Notes under the pieces: generated by a model | Told to the model about the DNA's origin: nothing | The model's input: only the letters and a program-made list of their open reading frames with translations | The model's database searches: none | In this document: positions 1 through 8,369 of the stretch, one piece after another | Numbering within the stretch: position 1 is the first letter of the stretch | Layout of the letters: each line of letters opens with the position of its first letter | DNA from: JAOPZW01 sp963707695 | GTDB taxonomy: Bacteria > Actinomycetota > Thermoleophilia > Solirubrobacterales > Solirubrobacteraceae | NCBI GenBank assembly: GCA_963707695.1 | Contig: CAVPQY010000005.1 | Span: 103,419 to 167,418, forward strand | DNA length: 64,000 bases | Reading direction: 5' to 3' | Position numbers and translations under genes: made by a program

Positions 1-771
1 GAGGTCGAAGGCGCGCAGCTCCTTGCGCAGCGTGTAGGCGACGTCGACGAGGACCGCGTCGCCGCGCTGGTGGCCGTGCTCGTCGTTGACGGCCTTGAAG
101 TGGTCGAGGTCGGCGACGATCACGCCGATCGACTGGCCCGTCAGCGCGGCCTGCTCGTCGAGCTCCGCCGCGCGCGCGGTGAGCGAGCGGCGGTTGAGCA
201 TCCCGGTCAGGCCGTCGAGCACCGACTCGCTGCGGTGCTCGCGGTCGGAGGACATGAGCGGCGTGGTCAGCAGCGTCGCGGCCATGAGCACCGCCAAAGG
301 CAGGACGAGCAGCGCGGGCCGGTCCGCGACCGCCCCGGGATCGACCCCGAGCGTCGCGGCCAGCATGAGCACGACGAGGAGGGCGAGGCCGGCCGCGACG
401 CCGCGGCCGTCGAAGCGGGCGGCGAGCGTGACCGCCGGGATCGCCAGCCAGGACGCGGCCGGGCTGGTCGGGCCGCCGGTGAGGGCGACCGAGACCGCGA
501 TGGCGACCGAGGACAGGACCCAGGCCCCGGCCATGACGTACTCGGGGTGGCTGACGCGGTGGACGAAGGGGCCGGTGATCGCGAAGCCGGCGAAGGCGAT
601 CGCGAGCACGGCGAGGGTCCACCACCCCTCCCAGTGGCCGACGGCGACGAGGGCGATCGCGAGCACGGCCAGGGCGGCGGCGCGCGCTCCGCGCAGGCGG
701 CGGTCCATGTCGAGCAGCCGCTCGCGGGCCTGCTCGTCGCGGCACAGCCAGGAGAGGCGGTCCTTCCCCAT
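1..771 (-). CDS. Membrane-anchored diguanylate cyclase (GGDEF), 3' end cut by window edge
   Basis: The gene reads leftward and leaves the window, so only the first 257 residues are visible. After a short cytoplasmic start (GKDRLSWLCRDEQARE) come about five or six hydrophobic segments between residues 31 and 170. The first part of a GGDEF domain follows: LTGMLNRRSL from residue 188 and DLDHFKAVND from 221, including the Asp that binds metal in this family. The GGDEF loop itself lies outside. Family role: making cyclic di-GMP from two GTP at the inner face of the membrane, with the membrane part as likely sensor. ATG at 771 is used; an in-frame GTG at 801 would add ten residues and neither start has a clear ribosome site. 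Confidence 0.85.
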   Translation of the reverse strand, partial: MGKDRLSWLCRDEQARERLLDMDRRLRGARAAALAVLAIALVAVGHWEGWWTLAVLAIAFAGFAITGPFVHRVSHPEYVMAGAWVLSSVAIAVSVALTGGPTSPAASWLAIPAVTLAARFDGRGVAAGLALLVVLMLAATLGVDPGAVADRPALLVLPLAVLMAATLLTTPLMSSDREHRSESVLDGLTGMLNRRSLTARAAELDEQAALTGQSIGVIVADLDHFKAVNDEHGHQRGDAVLVDVAYTLRKELRAFDL

Positions 772-942
772 GGGCACGTTGTCGGCGCGCCCACGCTCCA
801 CCTTGAGGGGCGGTGCCCCACCGTTCGTCGAGGAAGGGTCCAGAAGCCGTCCCCGAGCCCTTGCGCCGCGAGCCTCGCGGGCGCTACCGTGCCGCCGCGC
901 GATGGACGGCACGGGGGCACGATGGACGGGGAGCGGACGCCG

Positions 943-1149
943 ATGATCGGGACGGCGCACTGGCGGGCGGACGCCACGGCGACGCAGATGCTGCGCGCCG
1001 CCAGGGGCCTGGAGGAGATCGCCGCGACCTGCACCGGCATCCGCCGCGAGGAGCTCCTGGAGATGGTCGACGACCTGCACGCCCGGGCCCGGGCCCGCCG
1101 GGCCGTCGAGCGCGCCGTCGCCGCGCCCGAGCGCGCGACGCTGCGCTGA
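943..1149 (+). CDS. Small hypothetical protein (68 aa)
   Basis: No family recognised. The 68-residue product is mostly helical and charged (GLEEIAAT, RREELLEMVDDLHARARARR), with no signal peptide or membrane segment. ATG 943 is preceded at good distance by GGGGAG; an in-frame ATG at 922 would add seven residues. It sits between the divergent diguanylate cyclase and the convergent RTX-like gene, so it is probably monocistronic. The frame is open much further upstream only because of the high GC content. It could be a non-coding artefact, but the ribosome site and the balanced amino-acid make-up favour a real gene. Confidence 0.5.
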   Translation: MIGTAHWRADATATQMLRAARGLEEIAATCTGIRREELLEMVDDLHARARARRAVERAVAAPERATLR

Positions 1150-1174
1150 CGACGCCCCGGCTCCGCCCGGCGCA

Positions 1175-2035
1175 TCAGGAGGTCCGGCGCTCCTCTGCGG
1201 GCGCCTCGGTGGCGTCCTCGGACCGCGTGTCGGCCGCGCTCGGCGCCGCGCGCACGACCCGTTCGCAGGACCCGTTCGGGGTCGCTGGCGTCGCGTCGGC
1301 GATGACGTCGACGAGGTCCAGGCGGGCGTCGTCGGTGCCCGGTCCGCAGTCGACGCGGTCGACCTCGCCGTCGCGCGTGCGCAGCGTGTCGTCGCCGGGG
1401 CCGCCGTGCAGGGTGTCGCCCGTCGGGTCGCCGGGACCGCTCACGTCGCCCTGGGCCAGGGCCCACAGGTCGTCGTCCCCGGCGCCGCCGGAGGTGGCGT
1501 CGACGCCGCGGTTGGCGAAGATCCGGTCGTTCCCGGGGCCGCCGTCCTGGACGTCGTCGCCGGCGCCGCCGGCCATGAGGTCGCGGCCGCCCTGGCCCCA
1601 GGACCGGTCGTCGCCCGTGCCGCCGAAGACCCGGTCGCGCGCGTCGCCGCCGCGCAGCGTGTCGTCGCCCGCCGCGCCGAAGAGCCGGTCGTAGGACGTC
1701 CGGTCGCCCACGCGGGCGGCGTCGCCGATGACCGTGTCGGCCCCCGGCCCGCCGTTGAGCCAGTCGTTCCCGGCGTTGCCGAAGAGGCGGTCGTCGCCAC
1801 GGCCGCCGAACAGGCGGTCGGGTCCGGCGCCGCCGTCGAGGGCGTCGGCCCCGCGGAGGCCGAAGAGGCGGTCGGCGCCACCGGCGCCGTCGATGGCGTC
1901 CGCGGCGTTCGTGCCGCGGAGGCGCTCGCCGTGCGCACCGCCCGTGATCTGGGCGGCGAGGGCGACCGAGCTCGTGAGGCACAGGGCGGCGACCAGCGCC
2001 GCAAGCCCCACCGTGGACCTGCGCTTGGTGTTCAT
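1175..2035 (-). CDS. Secreted RTX-like calcium-binding repeat protein
   Basis: The 286-residue product has a clear Sec signal peptide (NTKRRSTVGLAALVAALC, cleavage near VALAA). About ten glycine/aspartate nonapeptide repeats of the haemolysin type follow (GGAGPDRLFGG, GGRGDDRLF, GGPGADTV, GGPGNDRIF, GGPGDDTL) from about residue 35 to 225. Such repeats form a calcium-bound parallel beta-roll outside the cell. The last 60 residues lack repeats and contain two cysteines (VDCGPGTDD, GSCERV) that could form a disulfide. No catalytic domain is present, so it is probably a structural or surface protein. It is transcribed toward the small gene at 943 and away from agmatine deiminase. Confidence 0.85.
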   Translation of the reverse strand: MNTKRRSTVGLAALVAALCLTSSVALAAQITGGAHGERLRGTNAADAIDGAGGADRLFGLRGADALDGGAGPDRLFGGRGDDRLFGNAGNDWLNGGPGADTVIGDAARVGDRTSYDRLFGAAGDDTLRGGDARDRVFGGTGDDRSWGQGGRDLMAGGAGDDVQDGGPGNDRIFANRGVDATSGGAGDDDLWALAQGDVSGPGDPTGDTLHGGPGDDTLRTRDGEVDRVDCGPGTDDARLDLVDVIADATPATPNGSCERVVRAAPSAADTRSEDATEAPAEERRTS

Positions 2036-2095
2036 GCCATCTCAACACGCGGCGGCGCGCCGGTGGTGCGGTCCGGCGCGTAGGGTCCGACCGCG

Positions 2096-3184
2096 ATGGC
2101 CCGCACCCTGACGTCGACCCCGGCCGCGGACGGCTTCCGGATGCCCGCGGAGTGGGAGCCCCACGACGGCTGCTGGATGCTCTGGCCGCAGCGTCCCGAC
2201 ACCTGGCGCTGGGGCGGCAAGCCGGCGCAGGAGGCGTTCGCCGCGGTGGCCGCCGCCGTCGCCGCGGGCGGCGACCCGGTCACGATGGGCGCGGGCGCGC
2301 GCCAGTACGCGACGGCGCGCGCGGTGCTCCCCCCGGAGGTCCGCGTCGTCGAGCTCTCGAGCGACGACGCGTGGATGCGCGACGTCGGCCCGACCTTCGT
2401 CGTCGACGGCCGCGGCGGCCGGCGCGCGGTCGACTGGCCCTTCAACGCCTGGGGCGGCCTGCGCGGCGGCCTGTACTTCCCGTGGGACCGCGACGACCAG
2501 GTGGCCCAGAAGGTCGCCGAGGTCGAGGGCGCCGACCGCCATCGCGCCCCGCTCGTGCTCGAGGGCGGCTCCATCCACGTCGACGGGGCGGGCACCTGCC
2601 TGACGACGGAGGAGTGCTTGCTGAACCCCAACCGCAACCCGCAGCTGGGGCGTGAGGAGGTCGAGCGCCACCTGCGCGACCACCTCGGCGTCGAGCGCGT
2701 GGTGTGGCTCGGGGCCGGGGTGGTGGAGGACGAGACCGACGGGCACGTCGACAACCTCGCCTGCTTCACCGCGCCCGGCGTCGTCGCGCTCACCTGGACC
2801 GACGACCGCGACGATGCCCAGCACGCCGTCTCCGCCGACGCGCGGGCACGGCTCGAGGGCGCCGGGCTCGAGGTCCACCTCCTCCACCAGCCCGGCCCGC
2901 TGGTCCTCACCGAGGACGAGGCCCGCGGCGTCGACCCGGTCACCGGGACGAAGCCGCGCCGGGCCGGCGACCGCCTCGCGGGCTCCTACGTGAACTTCTA
3001 CGTCGCGAACGACGCGGTCGTCGTGCCGCTGCTCGACGAGCGCCGCGACGACGACGCCCTGGCGACGATCGCGGGGCTGTTCCCGGGTCGCCGCGTCGTG
3101 GGCGTGCCGGCACGCGAGATCCTCCTCGGGGGCGGCAACGTGCACTGCATCACCCAGCAGGTCCCGAGCGCGCCGAGCCGCTGA
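2096..3184 (+). CDS. aguA: Agmatine deiminase (N-carbamoylputrescine-forming)
   Basis: Hydrolyses agmatine to N-carbamoylputrescine and ammonia, a step of putrescine formation from arginine. The 362-residue protein has the family's normal length and landmarks: MPAEWEPHDGCWMLWP at the start, SDDAWMRDVGPTFV near residue 90, LEGGSIHVDG near 155, DGHVDN near 218, and the catalytic cysteine C351 in GGGNVHCITQQ. It belongs to the peptidylarginine-deiminase fold and is cytoplasmic. It is divergent from the RTX-like gene with only about 60 bp between the starts. No carbamoylputrescine amidohydrolase gene lies beside it in this window. Confidence 0.93.
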   Translation: MARTLTSTPAADGFRMPAEWEPHDGCWMLWPQRPDTWRWGGKPAQEAFAAVAAAVAAGGDPVTMGAGARQYATARAVLPPEVRVVELSSDDAWMRDVGPTFVVDGRGGRRAVDWPFNAWGGLRGGLYFPWDRDDQVAQKVAEVEGADRHRAPLVLEGGSIHVDGAGTCLTTEECLLNPNRNPQLGREEVERHLRDHLGVERVVWLGAGVVEDETDGHVDNLACFTAPGVVALTWTDDRDDAQHAVSADARARLEGAGLEVHLLHQPGPLVLTEDEARGVDPVTGTKPRRAGDRLAGSYVNFYVANDAVVVPLLDERRDDDALATIAGLFPGRRVVGVPAREILLGGGNVHCITQQVPSAPSR

Positions 3185-3255
3185 GGTCGCGCCGCGCGGA
3201 CGCCGAGGCGGGCGCTGCGCGCCCGGCTGGCCCTTTGCCATACTGGCCGCAGTCC

Positions 3256-3329
<74 letters not shown>

Positions 3330-3336
3330 TCAGCAA

Positions 3337-3360
3337 GAAGCCCCGCTGGTGCGGGGCTTC
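3337..3360 (+). terminator. Hairpin terminator after tRNA-Asp
   Basis: A perfect 10-bp stem (GAAGCCCCGC / GCGGGGCTTC) with a TGGT loop lies just after the tRNA. It has no T-rich tract, as is common in high-GC actinobacteria. Its position fits transcription termination or 3' processing of the tRNA transcript. Confidence 0.75.
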
Positions 3361-3517
3361 TCGCGTTCGGGTGGCGGGTGGCGCTAGCCGTCGGACGCCA
3401 GATCAACGCCCAGAACGTCGCGTGCTCGCCGCGTTGCGCGAGGTCTACGACGGCGACTGGACCCGCCCGCTGGGCATCGACGGCGACCGGTCGCTGCGCT
3501 GAGAGGGCAAGGCCGGA

Positions 3518-3760
3518 TTGGTCGGCGGCGTCACCTACGAGATCGACCGTCAGCACATGGTGATGGCCAGGATGGGTGAGCGGCTGCTGCTGTACCGGCT
3601 GCCGCGCGGCCAGGAGGACGACGCTGTCGACCGGGCCGTGAGCAACCTCCGGCGGCTCGACGTGATGCGTCAGAAGCTGCGCGCGCCCCGCCGGGGGTCA
3701 ACGGCGGGGCGCTCGAAGCCTCTTGTGAGGAGGCGGGTGTGTATCGCAGAGGAAGTCTAG
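3518..3760 (+). CDS. Hypothetical protein or gene remnant (80 aa)
   Basis: Not recognised. The frame opens at a TTG and reads GGVTYEIDRQHMVMARMGERL, then a charged helix-like stretch (QEDDAVDRAVSNLRRLDVMRQKL) and a basic tail. An immediately preceding stretch in another frame (LREVYDGDWTRPLGIDGDRSLR, then a stop near 3502) is also protein-like. The two may be pieces of one decayed gene next to the tRNA. No convincing ribosome site is visible. Confidence 0.3.
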   Translation: MVGGVTYEIDRQHMVMARMGERLLLYRLPRGQEDDAVDRAVSNLRRLDVMRQKLRAPRRGSTAGRSKPLVRRRVCIAEEV

Positions 3761-3906
3761 ACCGCCGACCGGCGGGCGAGAATCAGGCGATGTCGATCAC
3801 CATCAAGCCGGCGTGTCGCCCCGCGGACCTTCTACGGCTGCGCCACCTCGCCGGCGGGGACAGGGGACGTACTGGACGGATCTAGGGAGAGGAGACAGAG
3901 GGACCC

Positions 3907-4110
3907 ATGCGGAAGACGTTTAGGATCAAGGAGACGACGGTCTACGAGGTCGACGCGGAGAGCGAGCCGGAGGCCGAGGCGCTCTTCGAGGACCGTGGCC
4001 CGGAGGTCACGAGCGTTATGAGGCCGATCCGGTTCGTCCGGGTCGAGGACCGCGACGTCGTCGAGACGCGGAACGAGCGGGGGCTCCCCGTCGTCGTCGT
4101 CGGTCAGTAA
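3907..4110 (+). CDS. Small hypothetical protein (67 aa)
   Basis: No family recognised. The 67-residue acidic product starts RKTFRIKETTVYEVDAESEPEAEALFEDRG and ends in a hydrophobic VVVVGQ. The alternation of polar and hydrophobic residues suggests a small alpha/beta fold. A purine-rich ribosome site (GGGAGAGGAGACAGAGGG, 3888-3905) lies directly ahead of the ATG, which is the best evidence that it is expressed. It lies in the islet downstream of tRNA-Asp, where neighbouring genes are also short orphans. Confidence 0.6.
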   Translation: MRKTFRIKETTVYEVDAESEPEAEALFEDRGPEVTSVMRPIRFVRVEDRDVVETRNERGLPVVVVGQ

Positions 4111-4131
4111 CAAGCCCGAGCGCCCCGTGCG

Positions 4132-4413
4132 CTAGCGCTGCCGCTGGCGCTGCCGATCGAGCAGGAGGTACCAGCGCCTCCTGCCCTCGACCGTGTCGGC
4201 CGCGTCGAGGTCGCGCCACTCCGGCGTCGCGGGCCAGTCCGACATGAGGACCGTCTCGCTCGGATCGCGATCCTCGCTGAACAAGTGCTCGATCGCCACG
4301 ACTGCGCCGACGGCGGCAGCAACGCCGCCACGGCCCCCGCTGATCTTCTGGGTCGGGCGGGCTCCGTCGGTGGAGCTGTTGCAGTTCGCGCCGGACGTGC
4401 TCGACGCGATCAT
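4132..4413 (-). CDS. Doubtful small hypothetical protein (93 aa)
   Basis: Not recognised. The minus-strand frame gives a product with a possible hydrophobic helix (GGVAAAVGAVVAIEHLF) and a tryptophan-containing C-terminal part (MSDWPATPEWRDLDAADTVEGR, then RRWYLLLDRQ). That part looks more like protein than the Arg/Ala/Pro-rich shadow frames common in this DNA. There is no good ribosome site. A competing plus-strand frame at 4193-4423 ends in an equally plausible ELLQFAPDVLDAIIEE. Only one of the two, if either, is likely to be real. Confidence 0.25.
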   Translation of the reverse strand: MIASSTSGANCNSSTDGARPTQKISGGRGGVAAAVGAVVAIEHLFSEDRDPSETVLMSDWPATPEWRDLDAADTVEGRRRWYLLLDRQRQRQR

Positions 4414-4748
4414 CGAGGAGTAGCAGCCCCTGCAGTGCCGGCTGTTGATCGGCCGGCAGCGTCACTCCCCTCAGGAGTGGCGCTCCCGCTCCCCGGAAGC
4501 CCCGTCCAGCACAGGGCTTTCGCGTTCGAGGACCCCCGAGGCGGCTTGGTCCAGGCGGGGCGTCGAGGCTGCTGGACCGGCGGGCTCGCGCGACGGAGTT
4601 GCGGTCGCACGGCGAGGTGGACCGCACGGACCTGAACGTGTGGGCCGAGCGGCTTGCATGTTGGTTTGGAACGGAGGACCGTTGGGCCGTCGAGTTGGCG
4701 CGGCAGCGATCGGAGCGGACGGCGCCGCGCCGGAGAAGGGGGACGCCC
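4414..4748. other. Non-coding stretch in the islet
   Basis: No convincing gene is seen here. The frame of the following DUF1059 gene stays open back to 4599 and reads semi-plausibly (RTDLNVWAERLACWFGTEDRW), but the family homology and the ribosome site both point to a start at 4749. No repeat or attachment-site copy of the tRNA 3' end was found. Confidence 0.4.
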
Positions 4749-4949
4749 ATGTCCCTGGCGCAAGAGTTCGAGCTTCGCTGCTCGGACGTCCATCCGAATG
4801 GTTGCCGCACGGTGGTGTGCGGGTCCGACATGAACGAGGTCATGGTCGACCTGCAACTGCACGGCGAGTTCATGCACGGGTACACCCCGGCGTTCTATGA
4901 GACGGCATGGCCGCGCATGCGGTCGACGCTGATGGAGCAGGCACGCTGA
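4749..4949 (+). CDS. DUF1059-like small protein
   Basis: This 66-residue protein matches by pattern the small DUF1059 family: a cysteine near the start (ELRCSDVHPNGC), then a segment MNEVMVDLQLHGEFMHG. The family pattern is a C-x-C region followed by an E-E-x-x-x-H helix and a closing H-x. Function of the family is unknown. ATG 4749 is chosen because an AGAAGGGGGA ribosome site ends five bases before it. It is unusually rich in methionine for its size. It stands alone in the islet. Confidence 0.65.
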   Translation: MSLAQEFELRCSDVHPNGCRTVVCGSDMNEVMVDLQLHGEFMHGYTPAFYETAWPRMRSTLMEQAR

Positions 4950-5140
4950 CGGCCTGATCCGTGTCGTCTGCTCGAGCGTCGGCGCGGCGTACGGGCCGGC
5001 CCAGGGGTGCCCGGAGGCGCGGCCGGCGCCTGCGTGCCCGGCGCTACGGACGGCGGCGAGCTGTGCGTCCCCTCCGGCGACGCTCGGTGCTCGCCGCTAC
5101 GTTTGGGCCGAACCCAGGTCGACTGACAGGGAGGCCAACC

Positions 5141-5538
5141 ATGCTTTCGGCGCTCTTGATGATGCGGCGACTGGCCGGAGCCTTGCGCGTCGGTTGCGGG
5201 AGGAGGGCTTCGCCCGAGTCCTGTCCGCGGGAGTTCTCCTGATCGTGATCGGCACCCTCTCGTACTCGCTGGGCGCGGGGTGGAGCCTCGTGGACGGTCT
5301 GTACGTCGCGGTGGCGACCCTCACGACGTCGAGCGTCCTCGATCCGAAGCTGACGATCACCGATCCCTGGCTGAAGGTCTTCACGGCGGGGTACGTGCTC
5401 GTCGGCATCGGCATCTTGGTCGAGGTCGCCCGCCGGCTCGGCATGGGGTTCATCGCGGCGAGAGCGGAGGTGGAGGAGGCGAAGACCACGGCGAAGGCGG
5501 AAGCCGAGCAGGGCGCCGTGGCGAGGCGCGCGACGTGA
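5141..5538 (+). CDS. Two-TM ion channel-like protein, frame broken near 5185-5196
   Basis: The ATG at 5141 has an excellent ribosome site (AGGGAGG) and begins MLSALLMMRRLAGALR. After about 5185 the sensible protein continues in another frame (LREEGFARVLSAGVLLIVIGTL) to the stop at 5538. Removing two bases (GT near 5189), or adding one, would join them into a protein of about 131 residues. It has two membrane helices (about VLSAGVLLIVIGTLSYSL and FTAGYVLVGIGILVEVA) flanking a pore-like loop ATLTTSSVLD, the Ion_trans_2 layout. The loop lacks the GYG potassium filter, so selectivity is uncertain. The C-terminus is a charged helix. Confidence 0.6.
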
Positions 5539-5616
5539 CCGCCCTCCGCGACTGGATGGTCCTCCCGCACGACGCGCCGGGTTGCGCCGGCGTCTCCGGT
5601 CCGAGTACAAGACGTC

Positions 5617-5814
5617 ATGGCCGGCTTCATGAAGTCCATCCAGAAGTTCGCCCGGAGCCCGCAGGGCAAGAAGACGATCTCCGAGGCGGAGCGCGTGGCG
5701 AAGGACCCCGCCACGAAGGAGAAGGTCCGTGGCGTGCGTGACCGGTTCGCGGCGCGCCGCGGCGGATCCGGCGACGCGGGACCGACGGGGGGAGACGCGC
5801 CGCCGCCGCGGTAG
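5617..5814 (+). CDS. Small basic hypothetical protein (65 aa)
   Basis: No named family. The product has an amphipathic basic N-terminal half (FMKSIQKFARSPQGKKTISE) followed by AERVAKDPATKEKVRGVRDRFAARRG and a Gly/Pro tail. Short proteins with this 'RSPQGKK...DPATKEKV' pattern are common orphans next to actinobacterial genes (recollection of the family, not checked). The start could be ATG 5617 or ATG 5629; no strong ribosome site separates them. It follows the channel gene on the same strand after 78 bp. Confidence 0.6.
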   Translation: MAGFMKSIQKFARSPQGKKTISEAERVAKDPATKEKVRGVRDRFAARRGGSGDAGPTGGDAPPPR

Positions 5815-5935
5815 CGGCCCTGCGTGGACGGTCCGGCGGCGACGCGCCTAGGCACGCGTTGCCCCCGCCGACCGTCCGGCGTAGCGTCGCCGCACCGGGC
5901 TCGGGGGGCGAGCCCCGTCCACTGGGGGAACATCG

Positions 5936-6643
5936 ATGCTCACGCGTCGCCGCTGGGGCCCGCCGTCGACCGCGCGCCGACGGGGGCGCCGCCTCGTCGC
6001 CGCGGTGGCGGTCGCGGGCGTGGCGAGCGCGGTGGGGGCGTCCGGTGCGCTGGCCGCCACGACCGTCGCGCTGTGGCGGATGGACGAGCGCTCCGGCACC
6101 TCGATGCTCGACAGCGCGCGCGGCCACACCGGGACGCTGCACGGCGGCATCAAGCTCTTCCAGCCGGGCTGGAACGCCCTCTCGGCGAGCTACCTCTTCA
6201 GCGGCTCGGGCAGCTACGTCTCCGTCCCGTCCGCGGCCGACCTCAACCCCGGCGCCGCGAACATCACGATCGGAGTCCACCTCAAGACGACGACCGCCCC
6301 GGCCTCGCCGGACTGGGACCTCGTCCGCAAGGGCCTCTACACGACCTCCGGCGGCGAGTGGAAGGTCGAGTACCAGCCGACGGGCCAGGCGTCCTGCGGC
6401 TTCAAGGGGTCCTCCGGCTACGCCGAGCTGCAGGCCGGGCCGTCGCTGAAGGACGGCAAGTTCCACTTCGTCCAGTGCGGGAAGACGAGCACCCAGATCA
6501 AGCTCGTCGTCGACGGCGTGACCTACGCCAAGTCGGCCAAGGTCGGCTCGATCGCGAACAGCGTCGCGGTGGCGGTGGGGGCGCGCCCGGGCGCGGAGTA
6601 CTTCAAGGGCTACCTCGACGAGGCGAGCATCGCCGTCGGCTAG
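5936..6643 (+). CDS. Secreted LamG/concanavalin-like domain protein
   Basis: A 235-residue exported protein. The N-terminus carries an arginine-rich leader (ARRRGRRLVAAVAVAG...GALAA) that could use the Tat or Sec route, cleaved near residue 42. The rest is one jelly-roll lectin-like domain of the LamG type, with typical strands ATTVALWRMDERSGT, YLFSGSGSYVSVPS, INITIG-like ANITIGVHLK, KLVVDGVTY and a closing GYLDEASIAVG. Two cysteines (ASCGFKG, FVQCGK) may pair. Such domains bind carbohydrate or protein outside the cell; no catalytic residues are evident. GGGGGA precedes the ATG. Confidence 0.8.
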   Translation: MLTRRRWGPPSTARRRGRRLVAAVAVAGVASAVGASGALAATTVALWRMDERSGTSMLDSARGHTGTLHGGIKLFQPGWNALSASYLFSGSGSYVSVPSAADLNPGAANITIGVHLKTTTAPASPDWDLVRKGLYTTSGGEWKVEYQPTGQASCGFKGSSGYAELQAGPSLKDGKFHFVQCGKTSTQIKLVVDGVTYAKSAKVGSIANSVAVAVGARPGAEYFKGYLDEASIAVG

Positions 6644-6650
6644 GCGGGGG

Positions 6651-7136
6651 CTACCGCCCGGCGGTCCCCAGGCCGTCGGCCGCGCCCGCGTCGCGCTGGG
6701 CGCGGTCCACGGCGACGACGACGCTGCCCGGGTCCGCGATGCCGACGAAGCGGAACTCGCTGTCGTCGGTGCCCGCCGTGTCGAAGTCCACGACCCCGAC
6801 GCCGAGGACCCGCTCGAAGAAGCTCTGGCTCGTGTTCACGTTCTGCACGCGCTCGATGCGGGTCTGCTGCTCGCGCTTGGCCAGGAGGCCGCGCCGGATG
6901 TACAGGCGCTGGGACGTGACGATGTACCGCGTCGCCATCCGCCGGACGTAGCCCACCACGACGAGCGCGGCCAGCAGGACCACGCCGACGAGCACGCCGA
7001 GCCCGACCGACGCGACGAGCGCCACGAGCACCGCGAGGACGGCGACGCCCAGCGCGCCGCCGAGGTAGAAGGCGAGCAGCGCCCGCCAGCTCGGGTGGCC
7101 CTCGAAGACCATCTGCTCGCTCGGGTGGAGGTCCAC
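6651..7136 (-). CDS. Membrane protein with bacterial PH domain (DUF304/bPH2 type)
   Basis: A 161-residue protein with the layout of the YdbS/YdbT group: a short start (DLHPSEQMVFEGHPSW), two membrane helices between about residues 18 and 65, then a PH-like domain (YIVTSQRLYIRRGLLAKREQQTRIERVQNV...SFFERVLGVGVVDFDTAG). The 'T..R...R.G...R....I....V' pattern is the family hallmark. Function is unknown, probably at the membrane. A GTG at 7136 fits the family start; it is divergent from the M28 gene with 29 bp between them. Confidence 0.82.
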   Translation of the reverse strand: MDLHPSEQMVFEGHPSWRALLAFYLGGALGVAVLAVLVALVASVGLGVLVGVVLLAALVVVGYVRRMATRYIVTSQRLYIRRGLLAKREQQTRIERVQNVNTSQSFFERVLGVGVVDFDTAGTDDSEFRFVGIADPGSVVVAVDRAQRDAGAADGLGTAGR

Positions 7137-7165
7137 AGGAGGACCGTACCGGTAGCGTCGCGGCG

Positions 7166-8369
7166 ATGGCGCGCGCGCCGGACCTCGAGGCCATCCGAGC
7201 CGACGTCGACGCGCTCGCCGGTCCCGGTGCCCCCGCGCGGACGTCGGCGCGCGCCGGCGAGCGTGCCGCCGCGCAATGGGCTCGCGACCGCCTCGACGCG
7301 GCCGGCGCATGCGACGCGCGGGTCCTGCCGTACCGCGGTCGCGACGACCTACGGCTGGAGCTTCGCCGCCCACGCGCTCGCCGGCCTGGCGGGCGTGGTC
7401 CTCGGCGGTGCGCGGGGGGCCGCCCTCGCGCTCGCGGCCGGGTGGTCGCTCGAGCGCGACGCGAGCGGGCGCCCGCCCTGGCGCCGACGGCCGCCCCTCG
7501 GGCGTCCGACCGGGGCGGCGGCGCTCGCGCGCGTGCCCGCGTCGGACGGCGAGCGGCGGGCGACGATCGTCCTCGTGGCCCACGTCGACGCGGCCCGGAC
7601 GGGGCTCGTCTGGGATCCGCGGGTGGTCCGCCTGGGCGCCGGCCGCCACCTGCGGCGCCGGTCCGTGGACGCGTTCCTGGGGCCGGTCGCCGGCGCCCTC
7701 GTCCTGGGGGCGGCCGGGTCGCTGGCCCGCGCGCGCGTCGCGCGCGTGACCGCGGGGGCCGTGCTCGCCGTCGCCGCGGCGCTCAACGCGCAGGTCGCCC
7801 GCGGCGCCACGGTGCCCGGGGCGAGCGACAACGCCACCGGGGTGGCCGTGCTCCTCGACCTCGTCCGCGGGCTCGCCGCCGAGCCGCTGCCGGGGGTGGA
7901 GGTGCTCGCCGTCGCCCCGGGCGGGGAGGAGGCCGGGATGGGGGGCTTCCACGCGGCGCTCGACGCGCTCGCGCCGGAGCTCGACCCCGCCACGACGCTC
8001 GTCCTCGGGCTCGACACCCTCGGCGCGGGCCGGCCGGTCGTCGCCGCGAGCGAGGGCGCGGTCCGGACCCACCGCTACGTACCCGAGGACCTGGCGCTGG
8101 CCGACGCCGGCGCCGCCCGGGCGGGGGAGCCGGCGCCGGAGCGCTGGCGGATCGGCGGCTGGACGGACCCGGTCCTCGCGCGCCATCGCGGGCTGCGGGC
8201 GCTGTCGCTGCTGTCGATGGGCCCGGGGTACTTCCCCGGCTACCACCACCCGACCGACGTGCCCGCGCGCGTCGACTGGGCGTCGGTGCAGGCCTGCGCG
8301 CGGGTCGCGGCGGGGGTGGTGGCCGTCGCCGCCGAGGCCCTCACAGGCCCGGCGGGTGGCGGACCGTGA
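7166..8369 (+). CDS. M28-family zinc peptidase, +1 frameshift near 7345
   Basis: The start (ARAPDLEAIRADVDALAG, a cap-like helical region) is in one frame until about 7345. From TYGWSFAAHALAGL onward the protein continues in another frame to 8369. Removing one base in GACGACC restores a single protein of about 400 residues. The M28 metal and catalytic motifs are present in order: HVDA, SDNATG, GGEEAG, LDTLG and HHPTD. Several hydrophobic stretches lie before and between the motifs, so it may be membrane bound. Family role: di-zinc aminopeptidase. The 3' end overlaps the convergent NlpC/P60 gene by 29 bp. Confidence 0.78.

Noticed and set aside
3790..3888. A 32-codon ATG frame before the small gene at 3907
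   Set aside because: No ribosome site, no protein-like pattern, and it ends inside the purine-rich leader of the next gene.
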